Assembly (NCBI GenBank): GCA_002163135.1
Contig: MAAN01000022.1
Location: forward strand, 124,001-188,000
Length of the DNA stretch: 64,000 nt
Direction of reading: 5' to 3'
Source of the DNA: Alphaproteobacteria bacterium 46_93_T64
GTDB lineage: Bacteria > Pseudomonadota > Alphaproteobacteria > Sneathiellales > Sneathiellaceae
Part shown: positions 55,200-64,000 of the stretch, one piece after another
How positions within the stretch are numbered: position 1 is the stretch's first letter
How the letters are laid out: each line of letters opens with the position of its first letter
The notes under the pieces: generated by a model
Database searches by the model: none
Told to the model about the DNA's origin: nothing
The model's input: the letters and a program-made list of their open reading frames with translations, nothing else
Program-made: the position numbers and the translations under genes

Positions 55200-55975
55200 T
55201 TAGCGATACTTTGCCCAAAGCTCAGTTATCCTACCACTTTTTTCTAATTTCATTAATTCTCTATTGATCGAACTTAGCAGTTTTTCTGGGTTTGGTGCGG
55301 CTTTTGAAATCATTAGATGAAGATCAAAAGTCGTACCAGTATCTGCCGGTACTATCACAAGATTAGATTTCTGATTTTGGTCATCAGATCTGAATATTGT
55401 ATTAGCCGCGACTTCCTCAAGTGTTAGAAATGCGTCACAGCGTCCTTCCAGTACCAGCTTCAGGCCATGCTCCACACTGTTGGTTCTAAGAGAGATATCC
55501 TCATCTTCAAAATTATATGCACTTAGATTTGTTCCCCTGTTTGAACAAACAGTATGATTTGATTGTTCGAAATCATCAGAGTTGAGCTTGTCAGAACTCG
55601 CCCATTTTGAACCAGCTTTCACTATCAATGAAGGGTGTAGGACGTGCATTCTTTCGCTGTAGAGGAAGAATTTTTCTCTACTTTTTTGTACGAGCCGTCA
55701 GCGATGATTTGAAAATTCTGCCCCTTTTTTACCCACCCGTAGCAGCGTTTCCACGGTAGAGCAGAGATATGTACAGGTTGTGACATTGACTTAAAAATTT
55801 CCTTTACGATCTCAATGGAAATTCCCTTCATCTCGCCGGTTTTGGCCTCGTCCTCCCAGTAATGATAGGGGGGATAGCCGCCGTTTCCATGGCATATGGA
55901 AATGGTGTCTTTTGCAATTGATAGGTTAGGGGATAGAAATAATATAACCAATAATAGGGATACACAGTACTTCAT
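55200..55975 (-). pseudogene. Periplasmic substrate-binding protein gene broken by a frameshift
   Basis: ATG at 55975 begins a signal peptide (MKYCVSLLLVILFLSPNLS) and the first lobe of a family 3 binding protein (ICHGNGGYPPYHYW). The frame stops at 55625-55627. The second half (55200-55649) continues in another frame with the second-lobe sequence to the stop at 55200. A change of one base in the A-run (T5 on the plus strand, 55671-55675) would rejoin the two near KKVEK and FFLYSERMH. Either a decayed gene or a sequencing error. It is upstream of the divergent amidohydrolase operon. Confidence 0.75.
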
Positions 55976-56081
55976 GTCTTTCTCACCTCAAGGTGTTTCT
56001 TTTCCTTGTTGTTTCAGTAGAAACGCGAAATAATAATACTGAGTTAAACGTATATTTTTTATGAATATAGGTGACATTCTA

Positions 56082-56921
56082 ATGTTGAAACTGACTAATA
56101 TTAGGAAATTACTAGGATTATTTATTTCGATATTGTTCTTTTCAAGCAGCGTATATGCCGAAGAACGACGACTGCTGATTGATGCACATATTCATTATAG
56201 TCATGACGCATGGGATATGTTGCCACCGAAAGTAGCCATAAAAGTTCTGAGAGACGCAGGCTTAAAAAATGCCTTTGTTTCAAGCTCTAGCGATAAAGGA
56301 ACACAGCTTCTTTACAACGAGGCACCCGATCTAATTGTCCCCGTTTTACGGCCATACCGTAAAAGAGGTGAGCTTAGTACTTGGTTCTTGGATGAGAGTG
56401 TCATTGAGATGATCGAAGGCCGTCTCTCGAAATACACATTTGCTGGCATTGGTGAATTCCATATTTTTGGAGAAGACGCCAATGTACCTGTTATGAAACG
56501 AGTGGTGGCGCTAGCAAAGGAATATGGCATTTTCCTTCATGCACACTCAGATGCGGAAGCCGTCGAGAATATCTTTAGACAAAATCCGGAAGCAATGGTG
56601 CTTTGGGCTCATTCAGGTTTTGAGGGGCCGGGCAAAATTTCGGAAATGCTCGCCAAATATCCCAATCTGAGGGCTGATCTCGCGTTTAGAAATGAACATG
56701 CTGATAGTGGTAAAGTCGATGAAGCATGGCGTAAATTATTCCTCGCATTTCCCAACCGAATAATGATCGGTACGGATACTTATACCCCTGAACGCTGGTA
56801 CTACGTTATTGATCATGCTAATTGGACAAGAAACTGGTTGCGTGATTTACCCAGTGAAGTCGCAGATAAAATAGCATACAAAAATGCACAAAAATTAGCA
56901 GATTGGGCGCTTAAGAAATGA
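56082..56921 (+). CDS. Exported amidohydrolase-family metal-dependent hydrolase
   Basis: A 279-residue protein. Start ATG 56082 behind AGGTGA; the upstream ATG at 56061 overlaps that site. Signal peptide at about 1-24, ending near VYAEE. The mature part reads LLIDAHIHYSH (metal-binding HxH), FLHAHSDAEA (His), LWAHSGFEGPG (His) and MIGTDTYTPERW (Asp), as in TatD/amidohydrolase barrels. It may bind one or two metal ions in the periplasm. It is first of a three-gene run with a YtkA-like protein and a MauG-like di-heme peroxidase, overlapping the next gene by 4 bases. Confidence 0.85.
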   Translation: MLKLTNIRKLLGLFISILFFSSSVYAEERRLLIDAHIHYSHDAWDMLPPKVAIKVLRDAGLKNAFVSSSSDKGTQLLYNEAPDLIVPVLRPYRKRGELSTWFLDESVIEMIEGRLSKYTFAGIGEFHIFGEDANVPVMKRVVALAKEYGIFLHAHSDAEAVENIFRQNPEAMVLWAHSGFEGPGKISEMLAKYPNLRADLAFRNEHADSGKVDEAWRKLFLAFPNRIMIGTDTYTPERWYYVIDHANWTRNWLRDLPSEVADKIAYKNAQKLADWALKK

Positions 56922-57325
56922 AGTTATCGAGTTTTTGTTTGGGAGTTTGCTTGTCTTTTTTCTGGAGTGGAATATCGTTAGCGTGTGACCTGACTAAGAC
57001 AGAGAAATCAGCTCACGGAATTGGCGAGAATTACACTGTATCGTTTTTGACTACGCCGGAAAAGATTATGGTGGGAATGCCATTTTCGATACTTTTGACT
57101 GTCTGTAAAAATAATGGCGAAGCTTTTGATGGGAGTGTGAAGGTCACAGCGTCAATGCCTGCCCATGGCCATGGAATGAACTACAAACCCTCGGTCGCCA
57201 AACTGTCTGGTGGAAAATTCAACATGGAGGGTTTTCTATTTCATATGCCGGGACGTTGGCAGTACGCATTTGATTTAACAGACGGTTCTGCCGCAGAAAA
57301 AATTCTCATAAATCATAAGTTATGA
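56918..57325 (+). CDS. YtkA-like exported protein
   Basis: A 135-residue secreted protein with a signal peptide (about 1-22, ends near ISLA). The mature domain matches YtkA/FixH-like: KIMVGMPFSILLTVCKN, MPAHGHGMNY and FHMPGRWQYAFDL. The His/Met-rich centre (AHGHGM) could bind copper or another metal. It overlaps both neighbours by 4 bases (ATGA), so it is translated with them. Role with the peroxidase unknown; metal delivery is a plausible guess. Confidence 0.85.
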   Translation: MKLSSFCLGVCLSFFWSGISLACDLTKTEKSAHGIGENYTVSFLTTPEKIMVGMPFSILLTVCKNNGEAFDGSVKVTASMPAHGHGMNYKPSVAKLSGGKFNMEGFLFHMPGRWQYAFDLTDGSAAEKILINHKL

Positions 57326-58458
57326 ACACGCTTGCGCTAAGGCTTTTTGCAATATGGCTTGTTGTATTTGGATCTGTCGGAATTTCTTTAGCAAGCGAGT
57401 TTTTTTCTGAAGCAGAGAAAACTATCATCCAGTCGTTTGGTCCATGGCCGCCACCACTTATTGCTGACCCCAGCAATAGCGTTTCCCAAAATTCAGAGGC
57501 GATATCGCTAGGTAAAAAACTGTTTTCTGAAAGGCGATTGTCTTTGGGGCGAGATTTAGCCTGTTCTGATTGTCATGCACCTGATCAATTCTTTACTGAT
57601 GGAACCGCGCTCAACTCCGCTCATGGCCGTGCAACGCGGAATACGCCTGGATTGCTTAATCTTAGGTGGAGCAGTTGGTTTGGATGGGGCGGTGCCGCTG
57701 ACAGCCTCTGGGCGCAATCCATTCGCCCACTGCTTTCCAAAGAGGAAATGAAATTTACTGGTAAAAAATTGAGAGAACTATTTAGTGAAGACATAGCATT
57801 GACCCAAAAAGTACAAGAGCTTTTCGAGATTTCAGTCGTTGATCAATCTGATGAGGCGCTTTTTGTGATAGTTGGGAAGTTGCTTGCGGCTTACGAGGAA
57901 ACGTTGATCTCCGGTTTGTCTGAGTTTGACCGTTTCAATGTAGCCCTGTCGGCTAGTGACAACATTGGGATAGAAAGCTATCTCGCAACCGCAAAGCGGG
58001 GATTGAAAATCTTCATTGGAAAGGGGCGATGCAACCTTTGCCATTTCGGACCAACCTTTACGAACGGTGAGTTTGGCGATATCGGGGTTACGCAGTTTAT
58101 CACAAAAGGGCGGATTGATAAGGGGAGGTATCAGGGGATTAAAGCCTTACAATCGAGCCCGTTCAATCTATTGGGTGAATATAATGACGATCAGCAAGGG
58201 ACGTCGAGAGTTCGGACTGAACATGTCACGTTGCAACATCGAAACTGGGGGGAGTTTAAAATTCCATCCCTTCGAAACGCCGTAAAGACAGCACCATATA
58301 TGCATAATGGAAGTATTGAAACGCTTGCGGGCGTTGTTGAGTTTTATTCAAATCTTGATGAGGAACGGCTTCACATCCGAGGTGAAAAAATTCTAAGAAC
58401 GCTAAATTTGACTCCGCAAGAAAAGAAAGATCTCGTGGCTTTCTTAAGGACACTCTAG
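57322..58458 (+). CDS. Di-heme cytochrome c peroxidase / MauG-family protein
   Basis: A 378-residue periplasmic protein: signal peptide (about 1-24), first heme site C81-S-D-C84-H85 and second C237-N-L-C240-H241. FGDIGV and NTPGLLNLRW are shared with the MauG and cytochrome c peroxidase families. It may reduce hydrogen peroxide or oxidise a partner protein. Overlaps the YtkA-like gene by 4 bases. The three-gene set may be one metal-dependent periplasmic pathway (inference). A terminator follows. Confidence 0.92.
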   Translation: MNTLALRLFAIWLVVFGSVGISLASEFFSEAEKTIIQSFGPWPPPLIADPSNSVSQNSEAISLGKKLFSERRLSLGRDLACSDCHAPDQFFTDGTALNSAHGRATRNTPGLLNLRWSSWFGWGGAADSLWAQSIRPLLSKEEMKFTGKKLRELFSEDIALTQKVQELFEISVVDQSDEALFVIVGKLLAAYEETLISGLSEFDRFNVALSASDNIGIESYLATAKRGLKIFIGKGRCNLCHFGPTFTNGEFGDIGVTQFITKGRIDKGRYQGIKALQSSPFNLLGEYNDDQQGTSRVRTEHVTLQHRNWGEFKIPSLRNAVKTAPYMHNGSIETLAGVVEFYSNLDEERLHIRGEKILRTLNLTPQEKKDLVAFLRTL

Positions 58459-58477
58459 TCATAAAAGACAAAGAGAA

Positions 58478-58507
58478 AATGGAGAGAACTTTCAAGCTCT
58501 CTCCATT
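58478..58507. terminator. Bidirectional terminator
   Basis: AATGGAGAGA (58478-58487) and TCTCTCCATT (58498-58507). The minus strand continues into a T-rich stretch, ending the AsmA gene; the plus strand ends the MauG operon. Confidence 0.6.
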
Positions 58508-58514
58508 CAGTATA

Positions 58515-60533
58515 TCAGTTTTTCTTTGTGCCGAATAGGCCACCTAGACCGCCTTTAATACCGTCGGTTATACTGCCTAGGCCACTTTTGGATTCGCCGT
58601 CGGTGGTTGCGCCGCCTTTGAGAATACCATCAAGCTGCCCTTTTCCAACTTTCTCCAAAGTATCCTTTAGCGCTTTCGGATCTGCCATATTGCTAATGGC
58701 GCCAGCAAGGTCGGGAGCATATTGAGGATTGGCCCAATTGCCCGATATTATAATCGGAATACTGATGCCTGTGGTCCCACCGCTGCCTTGCCCTTCACTG
58801 GATGCAGTTACCTTTGGCACAAGTCGATAATTCAGTGTTTTAGGAGGCATACTGACAGTACCTTTGCCTGTAACCTGAATGAACGGGTTCAGCAATTTTA
58901 GATCGTTATTAGTCAGGAGCCCGTTTACGATATCGTAGGTTCCAGAAAGTTCTGCGAAATCGGTTTTCTGAACGTCCCCTCCGCCTGTAAATGCACTTGT
59001 TACATTGCGGGCCATAGCCGCCAGATTGACACCTGTGATGGCACCATCGCTGAACAGGATCTTGCCCCCGCCGTTTAGATTATCAACCATCGTTTTTTGT
59101 GATGTGCCAACAGTCGTAATGGCGAGTTGAAACATTCCCGTTCCTTCAAGACGCTCAAAGTCAGCCGCATCAGTAAGGAATGGTTTTAATTGAAGTCCTT
59201 CAAGCGTAAATTTCTGGGATATTTTGGCTTGAGATTCACTTGCATCCACAGTCACGTTGCCTTGTCCGCGGCCGTCATAGAGTGCCAGTTCATCCAAGTT
59301 CAGATCAAAAACACCATTGTTTAAGACAGCATTTAAAGATGTTTTGCCGATGGTCATTTTCTGAATTAGAAATTTGCCAAGTGTTAGTTTGAATTCTGCG
59401 TTAGCAGCTTTTAAGCCGCTGAAATCAATTGGGGCACTGTCCCAATTTTCACTGCTTGCAGGTGCGGCAGTTTTTTCTTCTGTCGCATTTCCACCACCCT
59501 CTGTGAGGTATGGATTTACGTCAAGAACAGGAAGATCCAAGCGTCCTTTCAATGATGGGACTTTTCCGCCAAGATCTACGGAAAAATCGCCATTGGCTTG
59601 AATTTGGTCAAATGCAAGGTCTGCGTTAGTGAACGAGTAAACACTACCGTTCACTCCGACCTCACCTTTGATCGATACCTTCTCAAAAGTTCCTGCATTT
59701 GCTTCAATAGGCTCTGCGGCCCAAGCGAGGAGTCCTTTTAGCGATGGGACATCAAGTTCAGTGCTCCCACCAAGTATTAGAGGTGCAGTTGATTGAAGGT
59801 TGCCGTCAAATGTGAGGCTTACTTTTGCTGATTTTACAGCAGCTTTCACGGATGTTGCCCTGTTTTTGAGAACAGCTCGAAGAGCACCAAGCTCAGTATT
59901 TAGCTCAATTTTCTCACCCCGCCAAACGGCAGAGCCTTCTGTCCGGAAGATTTCGTCCAAACCGCGTAAATCGAGAGAAAGATTAGCTTCTTTAATTTCG
60001 TGGCTGACATTTGATTGAGCATCTGAATATGTGATGGATCCATCAATAATTTGGACATCACCTAGATTTAAATCTTGAATGCCAAGATCCATCTCACTCT
60101 CTTCATCACTTTCCTTGGCTTCGCTCGCCTCTTGTTCTTTTTCAACTGATGCAAATTCCCAGTTCTTCTTGCCTGCTTTATCAATTTCCAGAACAATAAC
60201 AGGTTTGTTGAGAACGAATTTATCCACAGACACCTGACCGGACAAAAGCGGCATAAGGTTGAGTTCAATGGTAAGTTTTTCGATGCTCGCCATGTTTGGG
60301 ACGTTGCTATTGGGCGTATTGGAAAATGAAACCTTGGTTGCATTCAGGCCCAATACCGGAAAGACACTTACACCAAATTCCCCGTCAATGGAGAGAGTTC
60401 GCCCCGTTGCATCGTTGGCAGCGATCATTATTTCTTCTTTCAACCTTTCTGTAGGGACCAGAAAGGGGATCGCAATTACTGCGACAATGATCAAAACGAT
60501 CAACCCAATTACGCCATATACAAGCTTCTTCAT
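58515..60533 (-). CDS. AsmA-family protein
   Basis: A 672-residue inner-membrane-anchored protein. A single N-terminal span (about 5-27) is followed by an AsmA-like start (IDGEFGVSVFPVLGLNATKV) and a C-terminal AsmA_2-type part (GTGMFQLAITTVGTSQ, GNWANPQYAPDLAGAI) with a Gly-rich tail (GSITDGIKGGLGGLFG). AsmA proteins are beta-rich and thought to move phospholipids between membranes. Glu/Lys-rich linker at about 150 (EKEQEASEAKESDEESE). Alone on its strand except for the transporter behind it. Confidence 0.93.
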   Translation of the reverse strand: MKKLVYGVIGLIVLIIVAVIAIPFLVPTERLKEEIMIAANDATGRTLSIDGEFGVSVFPVLGLNATKVSFSNTPNSNVPNMASIEKLTIELNLMPLLSGQVSVDKFVLNKPVIVLEIDKAGKKNWEFASVEKEQEASEAKESDEESEMDLGIQDLNLGDVQIIDGSITYSDAQSNVSHEIKEANLSLDLRGLDEIFRTEGSAVWRGEKIELNTELGALRAVLKNRATSVKAAVKSAKVSLTFDGNLQSTAPLILGGSTELDVPSLKGLLAWAAEPIEANAGTFEKVSIKGEVGVNGSVYSFTNADLAFDQIQANGDFSVDLGGKVPSLKGRLDLPVLDVNPYLTEGGGNATEEKTAAPASSENWDSAPIDFSGLKAANAEFKLTLGKFLIQKMTIGKTSLNAVLNNGVFDLNLDELALYDGRGQGNVTVDASESQAKISQKFTLEGLQLKPFLTDAADFERLEGTGMFQLAITTVGTSQKTMVDNLNGGGKILFSDGAITGVNLAAMARNVTSAFTGGGDVQKTDFAELSGTYDIVNGLLTNNDLKLLNPFIQVTGKGTVSMPPKTLNYRLVPKVTASSEGQGSGGTTGISIPIIISGNWANPQYAPDLAGAISNMADPKALKDTLEKVGKGQLDGILKGGATTDGESKSGLGSITDGIKGGLGGLFGTKKN

Positions 60534-60560
60534 GATTTTCCCCTTGTGTCGAACGGTTTG

Positions 60561-61466
60561 TTACTGGCCTCGACTGACCAGATAAAGCCCCATGAACATC
60601 AAAACAATACTTGGTAAAATGTACAACTCAAAACTTTCGCCAAAGACTAGATACCCAAAAAACAATGTGGTTATTGTAATAAAATAGGAAATTTGACTGA
60701 AATAAACAGGGTCGGCGATACGCTGTAACTCAAAATAGAAGATAAAGCCAACATAAGACATAATAATATTACCAGTCAGAATGGCAGTTTGAATATTTGA
60801 TGTAAATCTTGGAATGATTGGAGCGTCGGTTAGGAGAAGGGCCGGCAGTAATAAAATGCTCGTCGCGATGAGCATTCCTGCCGCGAGCGGAAGAGACGCA
60901 GACCCCGCAGGCCAATCAATACTTCTGTAAATATTTCCAAGGCCCAGGAATACAGGAATAGTAAATGCCAACAATATCCAAAGCGGAGGAAGCAAGGCGA
61001 TCTCCTCAGGGTTTTTGTTGAGCATGGGCGGTAGCACAATTATTAAGGCCCCAAACAACCCAAACAGCATTCCGATAATCTTCCACTTACGTATTCGATC
61101 AAGGCGCATGATGAGCGAAAAAGCATATGTGAAAACAGGGGACAGCGGATAGACCAGACCGGTAAGTGCCGCGCCGATTTTAATCGATGCGGTGAAAGCC
61201 AGTGTCGTTGGCAGCGCATTACCCAAAATTCCAGCCACAAAATAATATCTAAGATACCGGGGACTGAATTTTAAAGGTTGCTTTTTAAATGCCGCAGTTA
61301 ATGCGAGAAGTAATCCACCCGCAAGCATTTGCCAGAAGACAAGAGACAAAGGCTGGATACCATGATTTGCCGCCACCTTAGCCATTGAGATGGTCGCACC
61401 AAATAACACTCCGAATATCAGTACATAAAGTGGCGCCCGATATTTGCTGGCAGCAGAGTTTGTCAT
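60561..61466 (-). CDS. EamA-family (DMT superfamily) permease
   Basis: A membrane transporter with about ten spans and two EamA repeats. Start chosen at the ATG at 61464-61466 (MTNSAASKYRAPLY); a TTG at 61565 adds 33 residues but lies in the terminator of the TRAP operon. Hydrophobic segments such as LYVLIFGVLFGATISMAKV, ALTGLVYPLSPVFTYAFSLI and ITTLFFGYLVFG. Substrate is unknown; relatives export amino acids or metabolites. It lies 28 bases upstream of asmA on the same strand. Confidence 0.85.
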   Translation of the reverse strand: MTNSAASKYRAPLYVLIFGVLFGATISMAKVAANHGIQPLSLVFWQMLAGGLLLALTAAFKKQPLKFSPRYLRYYFVAGILGNALPTTLAFTASIKIGAALTGLVYPLSPVFTYAFSLIMRLDRIRKWKIIGMLFGLFGALIIVLPPMLNKNPEEIALLPPLWILLAFTIPVFLGLGNIYRSIDWPAGSASLPLAAGMLIATSILLLPALLLTDAPIIPRFTSNIQTAILTGNIIMSYVGFIFYFELQRIADPVYFSQISYFITITTLFFGYLVFGESFELYILPSIVLMFMGLYLVSRGQ

Positions 61467-61567
61467 TTCTTTTGGCAATCCGATATTCTCAAGAAGTGTT
61501 GAAGTTACTTTCAACAGCTTAGAAAGAATTAAAAGAAATGTGTAAGAGAAAATGTATTTGGACAAAA

Positions 61568-61602
61568 CAAAACCCCTAAGTTTTTAATTCTTAGGGGTTT
61601 TG
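61568..61602 (-). terminator. Strong terminator of TRAP operon 2
   Basis: Perfect 13-bp stem CAAAACCCCTAAG (61568-61580) / CTTAGGGGTTTTG (61590-61602) with a nine-base loop. The A-run on the left gives a T-tract on the minus strand. Confidence 0.85.
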
Positions 61603-61616
61603 AATTAGGAAACGTT

Positions 61617-62981
61617 CTATTTGATTATGAGTTCCGGTCCCATTAATTTGGTCGGTAACCAAGTAGACATCTGCGGTATGTATGTCACCATTATGAGGAA
61701 GATGAACATAATCCCCACAAATGGCAATGCAGCTTTTACGACCCGTAGAACTGACATATTCGCGACACCTGCAGTCACAAACAAATTAAGTCCGACGGGC
61801 GGCGTTATCATCCCAATTTCCATATTCACCACCATAATAATTCCAAGATGAATAGGGTCGATCCCCAACTGCATGGCAATTGGAAATACCAGCGGGGCAA
61901 CAATCACTAGCAGTCCTGATGGTTCCATAAATTGGCCGCCAATCAATAGTATGATATTGACAACCACAAGGAACATAATAGGTCCGAAGCCTGCACCTAA
62001 CATGGCTTCTGTGATAAGCTGAGGAATACGCTCTTCTGTTAAGACATGCTTCAAGATCAGTGCATTGGCAATGATGAACATTAGCATGATCGTGAGCTTG
62101 CCGGCTTCCAGAAGCGCCTTCTTTGTATCTGGATGCCAGAAAATCGAGACAGTTTTTAGAACGAAGTTACGTGTGCTTCCACCTTCGCTGCTAAAGGGTC
62201 CCATGTCACGATACACGAAATTTGCAATGATAAACGCATAGACTGCGGCAACCGCAGCCGCCTCTGTCGGTGTAAAGATACCGCCGTAAATACCGCCCAG
62301 AATAATTACAATCAGCAATAATCCCCAGATGGCATCGCGTGCAGATTCGTATATTTCTCTCCAGCCGGCCCAAGGCTGAGAGGGAAGGCCCTTCCATTTT
62401 GCGGTGACATAGATGCCGATCATCAGCATCAATCCGGCAATGAGGCCCGGAATGACGCCTGCCAAGAACATTCGTCCGACGGACACGTCAGTAGCAGAGG
62501 CGTAAACGACCATAACAATGGACGGAGGAATTAGAATTCCGAGCGTTCCCGCGTTACAGATTACGCCTGCTGCGAATTCCTTGGTGTAACCTGCTTGGCG
62601 CATACCAGCGATAACGATGGAGCCAACAGCAACAACTGTTGCAGGGGAGGAACCTGACAAAGCCGCAAACATCATACAAGCGAAGACTGATGCGATAGCG
62701 AGGCCGCCCGGCATATGGCCAACTGTTGCGATCGCAAAGCGGATAATACGGCGTGCAACGCCCCCCGTTGACATGAAGGTAGAGGCCAGAATGAAGAATG
62801 GGATTGCCAGAAGCGTGTAATGGCCTTGAAAGGCGGAGAACATGGTCTGGGCAACAGATGTGAGCGACCCGTCAGAATATATCAACAAGAAAATGATACT
62901 GGACAGACCAAGCGATATAGCGATTGGAACGCCAATGAACAAAAGTGCGATGACGAGGGCAAAGAGAATTAGAACTTCCAT
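61617..62981 (-). CDS. TRAP transporter large permease (DctM family)
   Basis: A 454-residue membrane channel subunit with about 12 spans. Marks: FAALSGSSPATVVAVGSI, GTLGILIPPSIVMVVYAS, TPTEAAAVAAVYAFI and MITPPVGLNLFVTAG. It lies three bases after the small permease gene. Last of the operon; a strong terminator follows. Confidence 0.95.
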   Translation of the reverse strand: MEVLILFALVIALLFIGVPIAISLGLSSIIFLLIYSDGSLTSVAQTMFSAFQGHYTLLAIPFFILASTFMSTGGVARRIIRFAIATVGHMPGGLAIASVFACMMFAALSGSSPATVVAVGSIVIAGMRQAGYTKEFAAGVICNAGTLGILIPPSIVMVVYASATDVSVGRMFLAGVIPGLIAGLMLMIGIYVTAKWKGLPSQPWAGWREIYESARDAIWGLLLIVIILGGIYGGIFTPTEAAAVAAVYAFIIANFVYRDMGPFSSEGGSTRNFVLKTVSIFWHPDTKKALLEAGKLTIMLMFIIANALILKHVLTEERIPQLITEAMLGAGFGPIMFLVVVNIILLIGGQFMEPSGLLVIVAPLVFPIAMQLGIDPIHLGIIMVVNMEIGMITPPVGLNLFVTAGVANMSVLRVVKAALPFVGIMFIFLIMVTYIPQMSTWLPTKLMGPELIIK

Positions 62982-62984
62982 GGA

Positions 62985-63611
62985 TTAATTTTCCCCGTGT
63001 GGATGTGAACCCATGGTTTCATCCATGTCATCAGCTTCGTGACTGGCAATAATTATGTCGATTTTACCTGTTAGAATTTGCCAAGCTGCTTGTAGAAAGC
63101 GGAAGGTTAAAAGCAGCATTCCAAGTGGGAGTGCCAGGTATGGAATGAATCTTGGGAGCTTTTCATAGCGTTCCCCTTCATTTAGCCATTGTGACAAAAA
63201 TTGAAGGAAGTCGGGCATGGGAACGTCATCTGTTTCCAAGAAAGCAAGTTTCGTCACAAAAGGATACCAATAATCCCAGCTGCCTTTAAGCATAAGGGCG
63301 CAAAAGGCGAGGCATGCTGCAACGGCCAGCAAGGCCATAATACGGCGCGTGGGGCCGGACAGCATATTTATAATAACATCGACACCTAGATGAAGGCTCT
63401 TTTTGGCGCAATACGAAACGCCAATCAGTACGAGCCAAGCAAATAGAAATACCGTTGCTTCCAAGGCCCATAAAAGATTATCGTTGAAGACGTATCGAGC
63501 AATAACGTTGGCAAATGTCACGAGCGTCATTAATCCTAAAAATATAGCGATTAATGTTTCTTCGAGACTATCCACCCATTTTCCAAATGACGAATGTGGT
63601 TGAATTGTCAT
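62985..63611 (-). CDS. TRAP transporter small permease (DctQ family)
   Basis: A 208-residue membrane subunit. The start is the ATG at 63609-63611 behind AGGGAGG (a further ATG at 63630-63632 lies upstream of that site). Four spans, for example FLGLMTLVTFANVIARYVF and IMALLAVAACLAFCALML. It carries a long periplasmic loop between spans. It lies between the receptor gene on the right and the large permease gene on the left. Confidence 0.9.
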   Translation of the reverse strand: MTIQPHSSFGKWVDSLEETLIAIFLGLMTLVTFANVIARYVFNDNLLWALEATVFLFAWLVLIGVSYCAKKSLHLGVDVIINMLSGPTRRIMALLAVAACLAFCALMLKGSWDYWYPFVTKLAFLETDDVPMPDFLQFLSQWLNEGERYEKLPRFIPYLALPLGMLLLTFRFLQAAWQILTGKIDIIIASHEADDMDETMGSHPHGEN

Positions 63612-63738
63612 TGGAGCCTCCCTAGGTTCCATAAATATATACTAGTTAAATATCCCGAGGTCCGTATTGCTACGTTTGCAAATTTGTAACCCCGGAATAT
63701 TTCATTATTAGCCTTATCGGGCTATTTAAACATCAGGT

Positions 63739-64000
63739 TTAGTTTGCAGCCTGTGCAGCAGCAATAGTGTCAACCCCAACGTCTTTTTCGAACTTAGCCC
63801 AAACTGGCTTCAACGCATCTACCCAAGCTTGACGCTGTTCAGCATTAAGTGTGCGAACAGTTCCGCCAGCTTCAATGATTTTAGCTTTGTTTGCTTGGTT
63901 CACTTTGAAGGACTCGCTGTTGCGAGATACTGTGACTTCTTTGATAATTGTGCCGAGCTGCGTGCGAATATCGCTTGGCAGGCCTGCCCACCATTCATCA
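63739..64000 (-). CDS. TRAP transporter substrate-binding protein (DctP family), N-terminus beyond window
   Basis: The last 86 residues of a receptor, stop at 63739-63741. WWAGLPSDIRTQLGTIIKEV and RQAWVDALKPVWAKFEKDVG are typical of the C-terminal helices of DctP proteins. The operon order (receptor, small, large permease) agrees. About 106 bases separate it from the small permease gene; a weak hairpin lies there. The start is outside the window. Confidence 0.9.
   Translation of the reverse strand, partial: DEWWAGLPSDIRTQLGTIIKEVTVSRNSESFKVNQANKAKIIEAGGTVRTLNAEQRQAWVDALKPVWAKFEKDVGVDTIAAAQAAN

Noticed and set aside
61467-61565. Longer EamA permease starting at 61565
   Set aside because: The start would abut the strong terminator of the TRAP operon, and the extra 33 residues are not needed for the ten-span fold.

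Overview
The window looks like chromosomal DNA of a low-to-mid GC alphaproteobacterium, probably marine or host-associated. Two TRAP transporter sets, two methyl-accepting chemotaxis proteins, a divergent OxyR-AhpC-AhpF locus, TauD and CaiB/BaiF enzymes, a DUF1800-DUF1501 pair and a VPLPA-type C-terminal sorting signal all fit this; the genus cannot be named from the sequence alone. No complete tRNA, rRNA, CRISPR array or insertion sequence was seen.

Left part (1-9784): accessory DNA. A lipoprotein gene runs off the left edge and a 627-residue Sel1/ankyrin protein follows. Two 118-bp direct repeats (2794-2911 and 9667-9784) each end in what looks like the 3' end of a tRNA gene. They bound a 6.9-kb island with no integrase. 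Two transcription units diverge in it: leftward a DUF2779 protein (Cas4-like nuclease fused to a DEDD-type fold), a DnaQ-like protein lacking two catalytic aspartates and a small protein; rightward a small protein, a WYL-domain regulator, a PD-(D/E)XK nuclease and several tiny genes, one of them frameshifted. The content (two nucleases plus a WYL regulator, at a tRNA-type site) resembles a phage-defence cargo and is the best candidate here for an undescribed system.

9942-20994: a hydroxylase-methyltransferase pair and a membrane AraC regulator, then a compact nonribosomal peptide locus: a stand-alone carrier-thioesterase protein whose carrier lacks its serine, a phosphopantetheinyl transferase, an NRPS of unusual order A-T-C-T-TE with a valine-like pocket, and a membrane-anchored P450-like protein.

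21000-36000: a periplasmic binding protein, a Cache chemoreceptor, a four-repeat VPLPA-CTERM surface protein, two TetR regulators with clear operator pairs (one facing an SDR gene, one facing a CoA-transferase gene), Tag glycosylase and various metabolic enzymes.

37000-64000: TRAP operon 1, FkbM methyltransferase, FadD, a second chemoreceptor, OxyR/AhpC/AhpF peroxide defence, DUF1800-DUF1501, a 39-bp tandem repeat, ChaC, a sulfotransferase-like protein, acyl-CoA dehydrogenase, rhodanese, a frameshifted binding-protein gene, an amidohydrolase/YtkA/MauG operon, AsmA, an EamA permease and TRAP operon 2, which runs off the right edge. Domain assignments come from reading motifs by eye; no database search was made.
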